Below are positions 54,217 through 64,000 of a stretch of DNA of 64,000 bases, one piece after another. Where the stretch lies: positions 111,414,037 through 111,478,036 of the forward strand of contig NC_133897.1 of NCBI RefSeq assembly GCF_964199755.1, given 5' to 3'. Within the stretch, counting starts at the first letter, position 1, and the number at the start of each line of letters is the position of its first letter. A model generated the notes under the pieces. That model was not told where the DNA came from, did not search any database, and saw only the letters and a list, made by a program, of their open reading frames with translations. Both the position numbers and the translations under genes were made by a program. This DNA is from Larus michahellis (Eukaryota; Chordata; Aves; Charadriiformes; Laridae).

Positions 54217-55853
54217 CTACAGAGGGAGGGGAAAAAAAACCACCCACACACAAACTATTTACTGTCTAATTTCACTTACTCATGGTTATGGTCATGACTT
54301 TCAATCATAATATTGGCATTACAAAAAAATAACATGCCTTTGCTCTAGGCAACATATAGACTTCAAATTTGACTAGTTATTTAATAAGACAACACAATAA
54401 AATACGTGGAATTTCAAAGTACTCTCATTATAGTAAGACCAAATTAAGATAACTCTTTACTCTTCATGTTTGAGTCTTCCTTGGCTATCTTTATTAATTC
54501 AACCGTAATGCGTTACTGCTTTTTGGCCTGCAGTCTCCCTTTTCCCCTCCCCATAATAAGTAACCTACAAATCACTTTATATTTAGAAACACAAGCTGAC
54601 AGAGTCCTTCAAATTAAGGAATTTATTACTTAATCTGGTATGTTTTCAAATGGATGTCCTCAAACAAAAAACACGGTGTTTTTTAAAAGCAAATTTCCTA
54701 TCAGCTGTGGATTTTGGAGTTTGCCAAGAATATCCACTATGCCTCAAGCGTCACGAATACTAAGAATCTTCAGCTGTAACTGCATTTCTGTATCTCCACA
54801 AACAGTACGCGGCGTGTAGGACTGCAAATCACTGCTACAAAGCTCATGTAGTCTCCAGCACATCGCAGCCTTCTTTACACCACCACCACCAGGAAGCAGG
54901 GCAACCTGCTTTTCAGTAAGTAAAAGAAAGGATAATTTGGCAACTCCTTTCCTACAGCAGTGGCCTATTATTTCAGTGTAACAAAAAAACCACGTGTGCT
55001 CTACTGTACCCAGGCTTAAGTGTCCTAACGAGGGCCAAAACACAATCATTAAGCGCACCACTGTACAGAGACCCCAGAGCAGCTCTCCTCAACGGGTCGC
55101 CTCCAAATATGACTTATGGCAATCATTTTTCCACGCCGGTACAGCATCCAACTCACGTTTCTAAAGAAGGGCGCCCTTTCATATCTTCACCCGCTGGTCC
55201 CAAGCCGCTTACCAGCCGCTTTTAAGGCCGGAATTTAGAAGCGATCGGAACTTCGGAACCAGCGAGGGCAACCCAGGGGGCAGCTCCTTGAGGAAGAAAA
55301 ACCTGCGGAGCTCGAAACGCCGGGGGAACGGGGGACGGGACTGCGCTCACGGCCCACAAAGGGAAAGGCAACGACGGGGGCCGTCGCGCCACACACTAGT
55401 TCCCCCCCACCCCGTTACCGGCCTGGGCCCTGAAAACTTTTTAGCTGCGTCACGGGGGGCTGCGCAGAGGGCGGGCGCCCGTCCCGACGCCGGCGGACAC
55501 GGAGCTCCCCCATCCTCCCCTAGCAGGGCAGGCCGCGGGCCAGACCGGCTTCCCAGGGCCCCCAGAGCCGGCCCGGGCCCGGCCCACCGCAGCAACGGAC
55601 GAAGCGCGCGCCGCCGCGCCGCCACCCCGAGAATCCCGCCGCAGCCCGTAGCCCATTGGCGACGGCCAGTGGCGCGGCAATGGCTCCTCACGGCTCCCCT
55701 CGGCCCCTCCCACCCCGCCCGCCAGGCCGGGGCGCCGGGGCGCGCGTGCTCTCCCGCCCCGCCGCGCCTCACCGCCGCCTCACCGCCGCCTCGCGCACCC
55801 CGCTCGCGCGCCCCGCCGCCGCCGAGCCGCCTGGGATGGCGCGCGGCACTCAC

Positions 55854-55900
55854 CCGGCCCAGCCCTCCGCCATCCTGTTTGCGGAAGTGACGCCCCCGCA
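55854..55900 (-). other. RNMT: Probable RNMT non-coding exon 1
   Basis: On the minus strand the CpG island contains CAGGATGGCGGAGG and then a consensus donor GGGCCGG|GTGAGT at 55854/55853. This fits a short first exon joined to 54216. The 5' limit is not defined; a start near the CGTCACTTCCG element at 55882-55892 is likely. An ATG at 55871-55873 opens a small upstream frame. Confidence 0.55.
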
Positions 55901-56064
55901 AGCGCGGCGGCAGGAACGGTGGCGTCACCTCCGGGTGGAGGGGGAGAAACGCGGCGGCGCTGCGCACGCGTAAAAGTCGCTGTGGCTCCGGTCCCGGCCG
56001 GCTGAAGGGAAAGGACTACGCACCCCAGAAGGGCCGCGCGAGGGGGCGGGGCGCACGCCTGCGC

Positions 56065-56331
56065 GGTGGGCCCCGCTCGGGCCTCAAGGTGATGGTGGGG
56101 ACGGGCGTTGCTGCACGTTGTCCTGCCGCGCGCGCGGGGCGGGAGAGGGGGAGGTGAGGGGGGAGGAGGAGGAGGAGGAGGAGGAGGAGGAGGAGGAGGA
56201 GGAGGAGGAGGAGGAGGAGGAGGAGGAGGGGGGCGGTGGCCGCGCGCGCGGCAGCGGCCGTTGGTCAACCGCCACCCGGTGCGCCTCCATGGCTCGGGGC
56301 CCGTGAGGAGGAGCGGAGGCTCGGCCACAAG
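56065..56331 (+). other. FAM210A: Probable first exon of divergent gene (FAM210A expected)
   Basis: The plus strand of the CpG island reaches a good donor CACAAG|GTACCC at 56331/56332. The human order FAM210A-RNMT-MC5R, with FAM210A and RNMT divergent, predicts the FAM210A 5' exon here. No FAM210A protein sequence is visible in the window, consistent with a non-coding first exon and a long first intron. The name rests on synteny alone, the 5' limit is arbitrary, and the donor is unverified. Confidence 0.4.
56162..56227 (+). repeat. (GGA)22 microsatellite
   Basis: Twenty-two uninterrupted GGA triplets, flanked by further G-rich sequence (GAGAGGGGGAGGTGAGGGG before, GGGGGGCGG after). The plus strand is pure purine for about 70 bases. 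Such tracts can form GGA-type G-quadruplexes or triplex DNA. It lies between the presumed RNMT and FAM210A start regions, in the promoter or 5' UTR of the plus-strand gene. Confidence 0.97.
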
Positions 56332-58248
56332 GTACCCGCTCGGTGGGGTCGGGAGGGAGGGAGGGGCTGCTGCCCGGCAGCGGGCGAAGGAGGGTCCGGC
56401 GGCTCCCGGAGGTCCCCCGCGGCGGGGGGAGCGGGGCCGCTGTCCCTCGGGGGGCGGTGGCGGCTGGTGGCGAGCGGCGGGCAGGGGCGCCTCCAGCCCC
56501 GGCTGGTGTATTTTTTGCTTTCGCAGACCCGGGAGATGGGGCTAACTGACCCGCGTCCGCCGGCGGCCGGGGAGGACGGTCGGCTCGGAGGCACCGGGGC
56601 GGAATGCCTGCTCGGAGCTCCGTGCCTTCCTCCGGGCTGCTTTCTCTTTTGCAAACTCCCGGGCCGTTTTGTCTGGCGTGAAAAATGTCGGCCGTGAGCC
56701 TCTGACAGTTGTACCGCTGAAGGGCCGCAGTTAGGTTCTGCTCCTGAGGGTGTTTCTCTCCCGAGGCAGCTCATTCCGCGTGTGTGTTGACTTTTCAGCC
56801 TACTTAAAGTGGCTGTAGAAATGTTTTCTTCTCTGATAAATGTTTTGCACGGTTTTTGGTGACTCGCTTGTGGCACGTGACAAATAGGAGCAAAGGGCTG
56901 GCTTCCCTCAGAAGGAGAGATCTGATTTTTGCTCCTCTTACCTGGTCACTGGTAAAACTATGTTTTCTTGCTCATCTTGGGCTTTCCACATTTTTTTCTC
57001 TTACGCTTTGTATGGACTAGCTTTGTAGCTCTCTGGATCCATAGAAGATAGTGGCTGGCTGAACAAGACACAACCCTCTTGGCAAAGTTGCATAGAGTTA
57101 CGGTTCTCATTAGTAATCTGCCTCTGGTAATTAACTATGGGAGTTATCCAGGGAGTCAGACTGAGAAGTCATAAGATTTTTTAGGCTGTTAAATCGAATG
57201 TGGATATATGTCAGGTATTGTGATCTATGTGTTCAGCCTCATTTATGTCCATTTCTGAAATGCCTTCTACAAGCTGACCCAAAAGAGAAAATATTAATTT
57301 GGACGGTAGTACATGAAGCATCCTAGAATTCCTTACCAAAACTAATTCTTAAACTGAAAGTGTTCCTCAGTTTACCTAAACCCCAGGATGTTACTGCTGT
57401 TGCAAGTATAAACATAAAATGATTTGCCAAAGTTTTGCTGCTTTAGGGGGAGATGAGGAACAGGTTCCTCATTTGGAATGCATCTCACTGCCTGCGCCGC
57501 AAGCTTATATGACTTGCAGCTGCTTCTATGTGGGAAATGCATGCACAGAGGATAATGTGTCCCCACCATCCATCTCCTCCTATGGGGCTGACAGCAGGTG
57601 TTTATCTCCTTTTCTGTTCAAGTGCTGTTTGAGGTAAAAGGGGTATGACTGGCCTCTGTGGCAGCATTATTGAATTGCACTTGCTGCTTGAGAAGCACTT
57701 CCATCAAGGAGGGAAAAAAAAATCATTTGATGTTTTGGGTTGGTGGGTATCAGGTGGCTTGCACATGGCAAAAACTGAGTAGGCAAATTTAGATTGTTAA
57801 AGAGTATGTAAGGAATGTAAGAAGTTAAAGATTTGTCTGGCATGACTCCGTACAGATCTACTTCACAGACTATAGCAGCTGACAAGAAAAGGTTTGATCT
57901 GGTTTTGGTTTTTAAAAGGTTCTGTGTAATTCTCCTGCTGTAGGTGCTTTTCTCCAGATAAACTGACCTAGCTCTGTGTGTATGCTTATAGGCATTATAG
58001 TCTGTTTTTGCAAGACAGGGAGTTCTTGATGTCCCCTTATCTGAGATAACAGCCCTCAGTTTGCATTTCTGGATCTGTAGGGAGTTCTGACTGGTCTTGA
58101 AGATAAGGCCACAACAGATTCAGTGACAAAAGCAGAGAAAACACTGATTTTTAAAATGTAAAACTGCTAGTTGAATCCATAACATTCCTTGCCATCAGTT
58201 AGTTTTGCAGATTGTATGTGTTCATCAATCATATATGCAGATTGCATA
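56332..58248. other. Presumed FAM210A first intron, left part
   Basis: The CpG island fades by about 56700 into AT-rich sequence. No coding exon with flanking splice signals was recognised. Confidence 0.4.
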
Positions 58249-58260
58249 TATTCATCAATG
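58206..58260 (+). repeat. Short tandem duplication at CR1 edge
   Basis: The text GCAGATTG-AT-T-TTCATCAAT occurs twice, at about 58206-58229 and 58236-58258. The right copy runs into the CR1 reverse-transcriptase sequence, so the unit spans the 5' junction of the CR1 insertion. It probably arose by slippage. Confidence 0.7.
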
Positions 58261-59174
58261 ACCTGGATGAGGGGATAGAGTGCACCCTCAGCACGTTTGC
58301 CGATGACACAAAGCTGGGGGGCATGGCTGACACACCAGAAGGCTGTGCCACCATACAGAGAGACCGGGACAGGCTGGAGATTTGGGCAGAGAGGAACCTT
58401 ATGAAATTCAACAAGGGCAAGTGTAGGGTGCTGCACCTAGGGATGAATAACCCCATGCACCACTACAGGTTGGGGGCTGACCTGCTGGAGAGCAGCTCGG
58501 TGGAGAGAGACCTGGGAGTCCTGGTGGACAACAGGATGACCATGAGCCTGCAATGTGCCTTCGTGGCCAAGAAGGCCAATGGCATCCTGGGGTGCATCAA
58601 GAAGAGTGTGGCCAGCAGGTGGAGGGAGGTCATCCTCCCCCTCTACTCTGCCTTGGTGAGGCCGCACCTGGAGTACTGTGTCCAGTTCTGGGCTCCCTGG
58701 TTCAGGAAGGACAGGGAACTGCTGGAGAGGGTGCAGCAAAGGGCTACAAAGATGATTAGGGGATTGGAACACGTCTTTTATGGAGAAAGACTGAGGAATT
58801 TGGGTCTCTTCAGTCTGGAAAAAAGACGGCTGAGGGGGGACCTTATCAACACTTATAAATACTTAAAGGGTGGGTGCCAGGAGGATGGGGCCAGGCTCTT
58901 TTCAGTGGTGCCCAGCGACAGGACAAGAGGTAATGGGCACAAACTTGAGCATAGCAAGTTCCACCTAAACATGAGGAGGAACTTCTTTCCTTTGAGGGTG
59001 GCAGAGCACTGGAACAGGCTGCCCAGAGAGGTGGTGGTGTCTCCATCTCTGGAGACAGTCAAAACCCGCCTGGACGCCTTCCTGTGCAACCTGCTGTAAG
59101 GTGACCCTGCTCTGGCAGGGGGGTTGGACTAGATGATCTCCAGAGGTCCCTTCCAACCCTGTGGTTCTATGATT
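58249..59174 (+). mobile_element. CR1 LINE 3' third, RT frame still open
   Basis: A 5'-truncated CR1 whose reverse-transcriptase frame stays open to a TAA at 59097-59099 (295 codons if read from the ATG at 58212, which lies outside the element). It starts at FINDLDEG and includes the catalytic palm motif FADDTKLGG (FADD at about 58296-58307). It continues through [24 protein letters not shown] and [10 protein letters not shown] to the end of ORF2, then the 3' UTR GGGGGGTTGGACTAGATGATC and TTCTATGATT. Fingers, most of the palm and the endonuclease are missing, so it is not autonomous. The lack of stops suggests it is the youngest CR1 in the window. It lies in the sense of the presumed FAM210A transcript. 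Confidence 0.93.
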
Positions 59175-62100
59175 GGGAAGAAGATCCAACATAGTTCTTG
59201 TTGATGTTTATATACTGTGAACCCACACAGTTGAAGCTGAACTTATTTTGAAAATTAGATGCTGAAGCAAATTCAACATCAGTCAGCAATATTTCAGCAT
59301 TAAGAATGGAATAAAACCACTAGAAGAACTGAGGCTTGGCCCAAAACATGATTGAAGTCTTCCTGGACAGTAAGGTGTCATCACAATAGATCATAAGGAT
59401 TTTACATTGATATTCTCATAGGTAACTACCTAGTTCCATCACCTTAGATCAAGGATCAACCTCAGGTCAGGGATTTTTAGTGACTATAAAGTACCTCTAG
59501 TAGATTCTTTGACTTGAGATAAATAGCTTGTGCAGTACGGCAATAACAACAACAACAAAAAGGAATACTGCTCAAGTTACAGGACTTTTCCTTAATTTTC
59601 AAGTCTTGAATACCTCTGAAAAAAACACAGATTATTCTTCATGTCCCTGTTGTTATAATAAAATTACAGTGAGAGTAGAATGTTATTATTCAGTTAAAAA
59701 ATCCTTATGATCTCTTGTGATTATGCCTTCCTAAATTTTGTTGGTCTTGAAGGTACCAGTACAGGTGTGTTAAATCCAACATACTGTGTTAATTTTAAGT
59801 CAAGAATGTATTGTTTCAAGCTGTCAGGAAAATCATGATTTAACCAGGTGTCAGTAGGCCAGGTTGGTGTATAGTGTGTCAGTCCTCCCACCTTCTGTCC
59901 GTCTTAATAAGTAAGTAGTTAAGGACAGAAGTAACTTCTCCTTTAAGGTGCTTGGATTATACAATAGGTCTTTACCCTGGTTGGTATCTAGACTTCTGCA
60001 GCACAAATGGTAATGATCTGTGTTCTCATGAACGTTGTGTTTCCTCTAAATAGCTCCAATCCTTTTTACCCCAGTGCCTTTCATCACTCAGTTCTCCCCG
60101 CATCACCTACAAATTATCTACCCATTGTATGAGTCAACAAAAAATGAAAATTTCTTGTTATGTTTCCAGACATGACACCGCTCCTTCTAAACAAAGACAT
60201 GTGAATGGTAAAACTAGGTCTTACTCTGTTTGTGCACATCAGAAAATGAAAGTGCCACTTAGCTGGGTTGTAAATTTTAATTCCATGGATCTACTATTTG
60301 ATCTTGTCCAAAAACTGACCTTGATCATGTGTAACAGTTCTTACATAAACAAAACAAGAAGTTGCATGTCTGTGATTGTGGCTTTGTAGAGCATTGTAGC
60401 AGATGGTCCTCTGCAGCTCTCTAGAACTTGTGTAGTCTGTCCTTGCGGAGTGGAATGAGGGAAGGGAATGGGGCTTAATACAGTCAGGTGTGCGTGAACA
60501 AATTATAACACACAGTAGTATTTTTTTCAAATGGATGGATTTTTTTGGTTCTAAATAAAAATACATGAGTGGCTTTACAGCAGTTCTAGAGTGGCTGATG
60601 GAAGAGTGGAGTAGAACTTGAGGGCTCTTACCTTTTAACTGTAATGGTAGTGCCTAGCCCCAGTGTTTGCCAGTCAGTTAACTATTTGCTCTTAATATTT
60701 TGTGGATTTAAAAACCGATTTTGCCGATGTTAAAATTAGATGGCATCTTTTGCTTCCTGCTGTCTCTGGCCATAAGGATAGTACTTTCTGACGGCGGGGA
60801 TGTTTCTATGCTGAAACACAAGCCTTGGGCTTCTTTGACATGGGCATTCATTCACATTTCTTAGAATGCAGTGTGCTTTCAAAGGTTGCAGTGTTGCAGT
60901 CACAGAATTCCTTTCTCAATCTGAATACATAAATGTGGTAAATCTGCTACTTCAGACTGTGAGCAGGAGCATTATTTGGGTCCTGTTACTGAAGTCCGAT
61001 CAGAGTTCCTTTTGGTGTAAAGATGCAGCTTGGTGAGTCTGATGCTCCTTTTGACACTTGTAGATAGTGTCATTTATTGTTTGCATGGCTGGCAACATTA
61101 TTAGTCATGTCCTCCATGCAAAAGATAATGTGCAAGGCATTAAATTGAATAGTGGGCAAGAAAGTTTATCCCCTAAGGTATCAAGACCTAAATAAAAATA
61201 ATACTCCTTTCATAAGAACAGTTCACGTTAATTTGTAGAGATGTGGGGAATAGCATTTACTAAAAATTAGATTAAGAGTGTGGTTTTGAGCATGTGTGTG
61301 TTCTGTAAATGTTATGATCAGCCTCTTCACACATAATTTTTCAAGATATTCTGATTGATACTACACGTATTTCCCCATATGGACAAGTTTGAATTCACAA
61401 CAGAGAATTCAATGCTTACTTTGAATATTTAGAAAAGATTTATACTGGAAGTGAATGTCTGCCAACAGTAATGCAGCTGAAAGATGAACGTTCTATATTT
61501 TTTTGCTGGGAAAAATAACAGCTTTTCAGTGTTTGAAAATGTGAAATAAATGTGGTGAGAGAATAAAAGAAAAGAAATATTGAACTTAATGCTTCCACTA
61601 TGATTCTGTTCTTATTGAAGCTGGGTTTTGGGTTTGGGTTTTTTTTTTCAGTTTGGGGCTTGTTTACATTTATTCCTACTTTGTTTCTAATTGTAAGGCT
61701 TCAGATTTTTTCCTTCAGCATGTTTTTTGGAAGTCATAGATGCACTTTAGGGAGAATTCGATAGGCAAAAGACTTGTTACTTGGTTGTTGTTCTAAGTGT
61801 TTTGTAAAATTGTTACATAAGGTGATTTGCATTTAAAGTTTTATTACAGCCAATGTTGTTGATGGTTGGGTTATGGAGGGAGGAGACATGAAACAATGAG
61901 ACAAGACCTGCGAAGATCCAAGGTGGCAAAAATGGCCTTTATCAAGGCTAGGAAAGAGACAGTTTTGGTAGTCACACTGTAAGATGAGGCAGAAGGCTGT
62001 ATGAAGTTGATGCTAAGACCTAAATTTAAGCATATTTCTAATAAATGCCTCTTACAGTTATTCAGGAGAAAGAATTTGAATAGCTAAGCTCTTACTCGGT

Positions 62101-64000
62101 GGTGTGGTCAAAAACGCTGAACTTTATTTGAATTGGCACCATTTGTTTTGGTGAAAGTCACAGTATCTGCAGCATGTCTCCAGTTGTTCCATTAGACCTT
62201 TCCCAAATAAGTATTTGATTATAACTCCAAGAGTGGTTTAGATTAAACATTATAATCTAAATTTTATATGTCAGCAAAGTCCTGAGTGACCAGAAAGATT
62301 ATGAATTAAAAAATGAGCTTGGCTACTAGCCAATAGCAGGAAGGTTGAGCAAGCTGGAGTTCAGTCTGCAATCTTTTGTCTCTTAGTGAAGAGAGATGTG
62401 CACAGCAGCTCTGAACTCTAAAGAGAGAGAGCAGATATTCACGAACCCTGAACACAGAACTAACAGTCATGTTTCTAATGCCTTCCAGTGTTTGTTAAAA
62501 TGTAGAGTAGAACTCTCAAGATGCTCAGTGAAAGTTGAAAGAGGCAAGGAATCTGCCAATTAAAAGTTCAGTGAACTATCAAGAGGAGAGATCCTGAAAG
62601 GTTCTCAGACAATGTTTCAGTGAAGTGTAGAAAACTGATCTGTGTATTTATTTATTTGGTTGTGTCTTAGCATCTAACCCCTCACTAGTTCATGTGTCGG
62701 CTTTCTTCTGTGGGAGTTCAAAACCATATGCAGGAAACTGCTGACGTAAGGCTTGCTTCTGTGAATTACTTTGGGCAGCCCCTTGTAGTTATTTAGTAGA
62801 AGCTTTGCACTGCTTTGTAAACTGCACATAGACACGCACACCCCTCCACGTTAATGGCCCTCTGGTTGAAAACCCTCTGACAGAAAAACACAAGTGTTTT
62901 GAGGGCAATGAACTAATGATACATTGGGAGATACAAAGACAAAAGAGGCTATTAGGGGTTGCTTGGGAAAGTTACTGTGTAAGAGTGGAATGGAAAGGAG
63001 AGAGAATTAAATCTTATTTTGATCATTAGCTTAAAATGAAAGGTAAAGTGCAGAAGGGCAAAATAATAAGCAGATGAGTACAGTCACTGCCTTGAAATAA
63101 CAGGGCTTTTTAACCTTTTTAGCTTAGATGTATATACCTATTTTTAAGCTTAATTAACATCTAAAAGCATAGCATCTGTAACTTGCTTATTGCAAACATG
63201 TGTCTATAGAGTGACAAATGGACAAAAAATCAAATCAGATAGGAGCACTTTAAAAGGCAGGGGGTTTTCCCCTTCACTTGACATGTGCCTGGTATTTTGG
63301 GGGGCTCTGAGACCAAGTAGTAGTAGTATAAGAGGTGTAATTATGTAAAAATTCAGTAGAGGGCAGAATGAAACTTACGAATGAAGGAACCCAGAGTAGA
63401 TGTTCAGCACTGCAAAACAGGATAACAGAGTTAAAAGATGGAATAGCACCAGTTATTAAAAACACAGTTCTGAAGAGCAGAAAGCACTACAAATGATTGT
63501 GATACTTTCTTTTAGAAGAATTAGAGAGAGTACATTCACACTTTCATGTAATGCTTAGCTGTGTGCAAGCTTAAGATCTAATGCCTTACAACACAGAGGA
63601 AAATGGGGATACCGCTGTCATATTGACTGGATCCAGATCAGCTGTTAAGCCTCCTGTTTAGCATTCCAATCTATAACTCGACACATAGTCCTTGCATTAG
63701 GTTCTCCTGCTTTATTTACCATCTGAATCCAATGTTCAGGCTTTATAAATGTGTACAAGAACTTTTATTCTTCCTAAAGCTACTTTTTGTTGTGCTTTCT
63801 AATGCTTAAGTATCAGAGGATTTGTAGTAGTGAAGATTGCTCTGTGTGTAACTACCTATGAAGGTGTATTCTACTTTGTTGCCTTACACTGTTTGTTTCA
63901 GCAAAACCAAGAGTAGCTCAGATAAAATAAGGGTAAAAAAGTGGCTTGTCTCCACTTATATCAGTATTGAACTGTAGTAATGTGATCAATTTAAAAATTA
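59175..64000. other. Presumed FAM210A first intron, right part
   Basis: AT-rich sequence without a recognised coding exon, RNA gene or transposon end. Short simple tracts occur (CAA-rich near 59540, TTTA-rich near 62650). Small open frames such as 60294-60566 have no known domain. If FAM210A occupies this strand its coding exons lie beyond the window. Confidence 0.4.

Larger units (their letters stand above)
55200..56700. promoter_or_regulatory. CpG island, bidirectional RNMT/FAM210A promoter
   Basis: About 1.5 kb of very GC- and CpG-rich DNA in otherwise AT-rich sequence. RNMT begins on the minus strand and a consensus donor on the plus strand follows at 56331. In human, RNMT and FAM210A start head to head a few bases apart. 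Sites seen: ETS/CRE composite CGGAAGTGACG (55882-55892), NRF1-like TGCGCACGCGTA (55961-55972), ZNF143-like ACTACGCACCCCAGAA (56015-56030), and a second NRF1-like pair GCGCACGCCTGCGC (56051-56064). The core is TATA-less, as is typical of housekeeping divergent promoters. Long open frames here on both strands are composition artefacts. Confidence 0.85.

Noticed and set aside
55288..56876. Several long overlapping open frames (up to about 206 codons) on both strands of the CpG island, including poly-Glu, poly-Gly and poly-Ser frames
   Set aside because: They follow from extreme GC content and the GGA repeat, overlap each other on both strands, and match no protein family. The region is the promoter and non-coding exons of RNMT and its divergent neighbour.

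Overview
This window is bird nuclear DNA. The evidence is a run of CR1 LINE fragments with the CR1 3' signature (ATTCTATGATTCTATGA-like ends), avian-type solo LTRs, a compact intron-rich gene and a melanocortin receptor of the avian MC5R type. The gene order MC5R - RNMT - (FAM210A) matches the conserved amniote block known from human 18p11.21. The species cannot be fixed from the sequence alone.

Layout. 1-2039: flank between MC5R and (by synteny) MC2R, with one old minus-strand CR1 tail. 2040-3017 (minus): MC5R, an intact single-exon GPCR. 3162-38187: about 35 kb of intergenic DNA with no convincing gene. It holds CR1 fragments, three clear LTR insertions (10453-10801, 19616-20175, 30393-31009), a possible degraded LTR near 16.7-17.05 kb, and a private 256-bp duplication at 11.75 and 15.28 kb. 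38188-54173 (minus): RNMT, the mRNA cap guanine-N7 methyltransferase. I reconstructed it from ten coding exons whose frames and splice sites all join, giving 414 codons plus stop. One intron carries a 1.06-kb ERVL-like solo LTR. 54174-56331: RNMT 5' UTR exons and a GC-rich CpG-island promoter that looks bidirectional, with ETS/CRE, NRF1 and ZNF143-like sites and a pure (GGA)22 tract. 56332-64000: probably the first intron of the divergent plus-strand neighbour, expected to be FAM210A. It holds a 3' CR1 piece with a 295-codon open frame.

The genes are not a pathway. MC5R is a cell-surface peptide receptor that signals through Gs and cAMP. RNMT is a nuclear mRNA-capping enzyme. FAM210A is a mitochondrial protein that seems to share RNMT's promoter. 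I found no convincing new biological system. The most interesting items are a predicted spliced ten-residue uORF in the RNMT 5' UTR starting at a TISU/YY1-like ATG, the architecture of the bidirectional promoter, and several well-resolved nested or solo retroelement insertions with target-site duplications.
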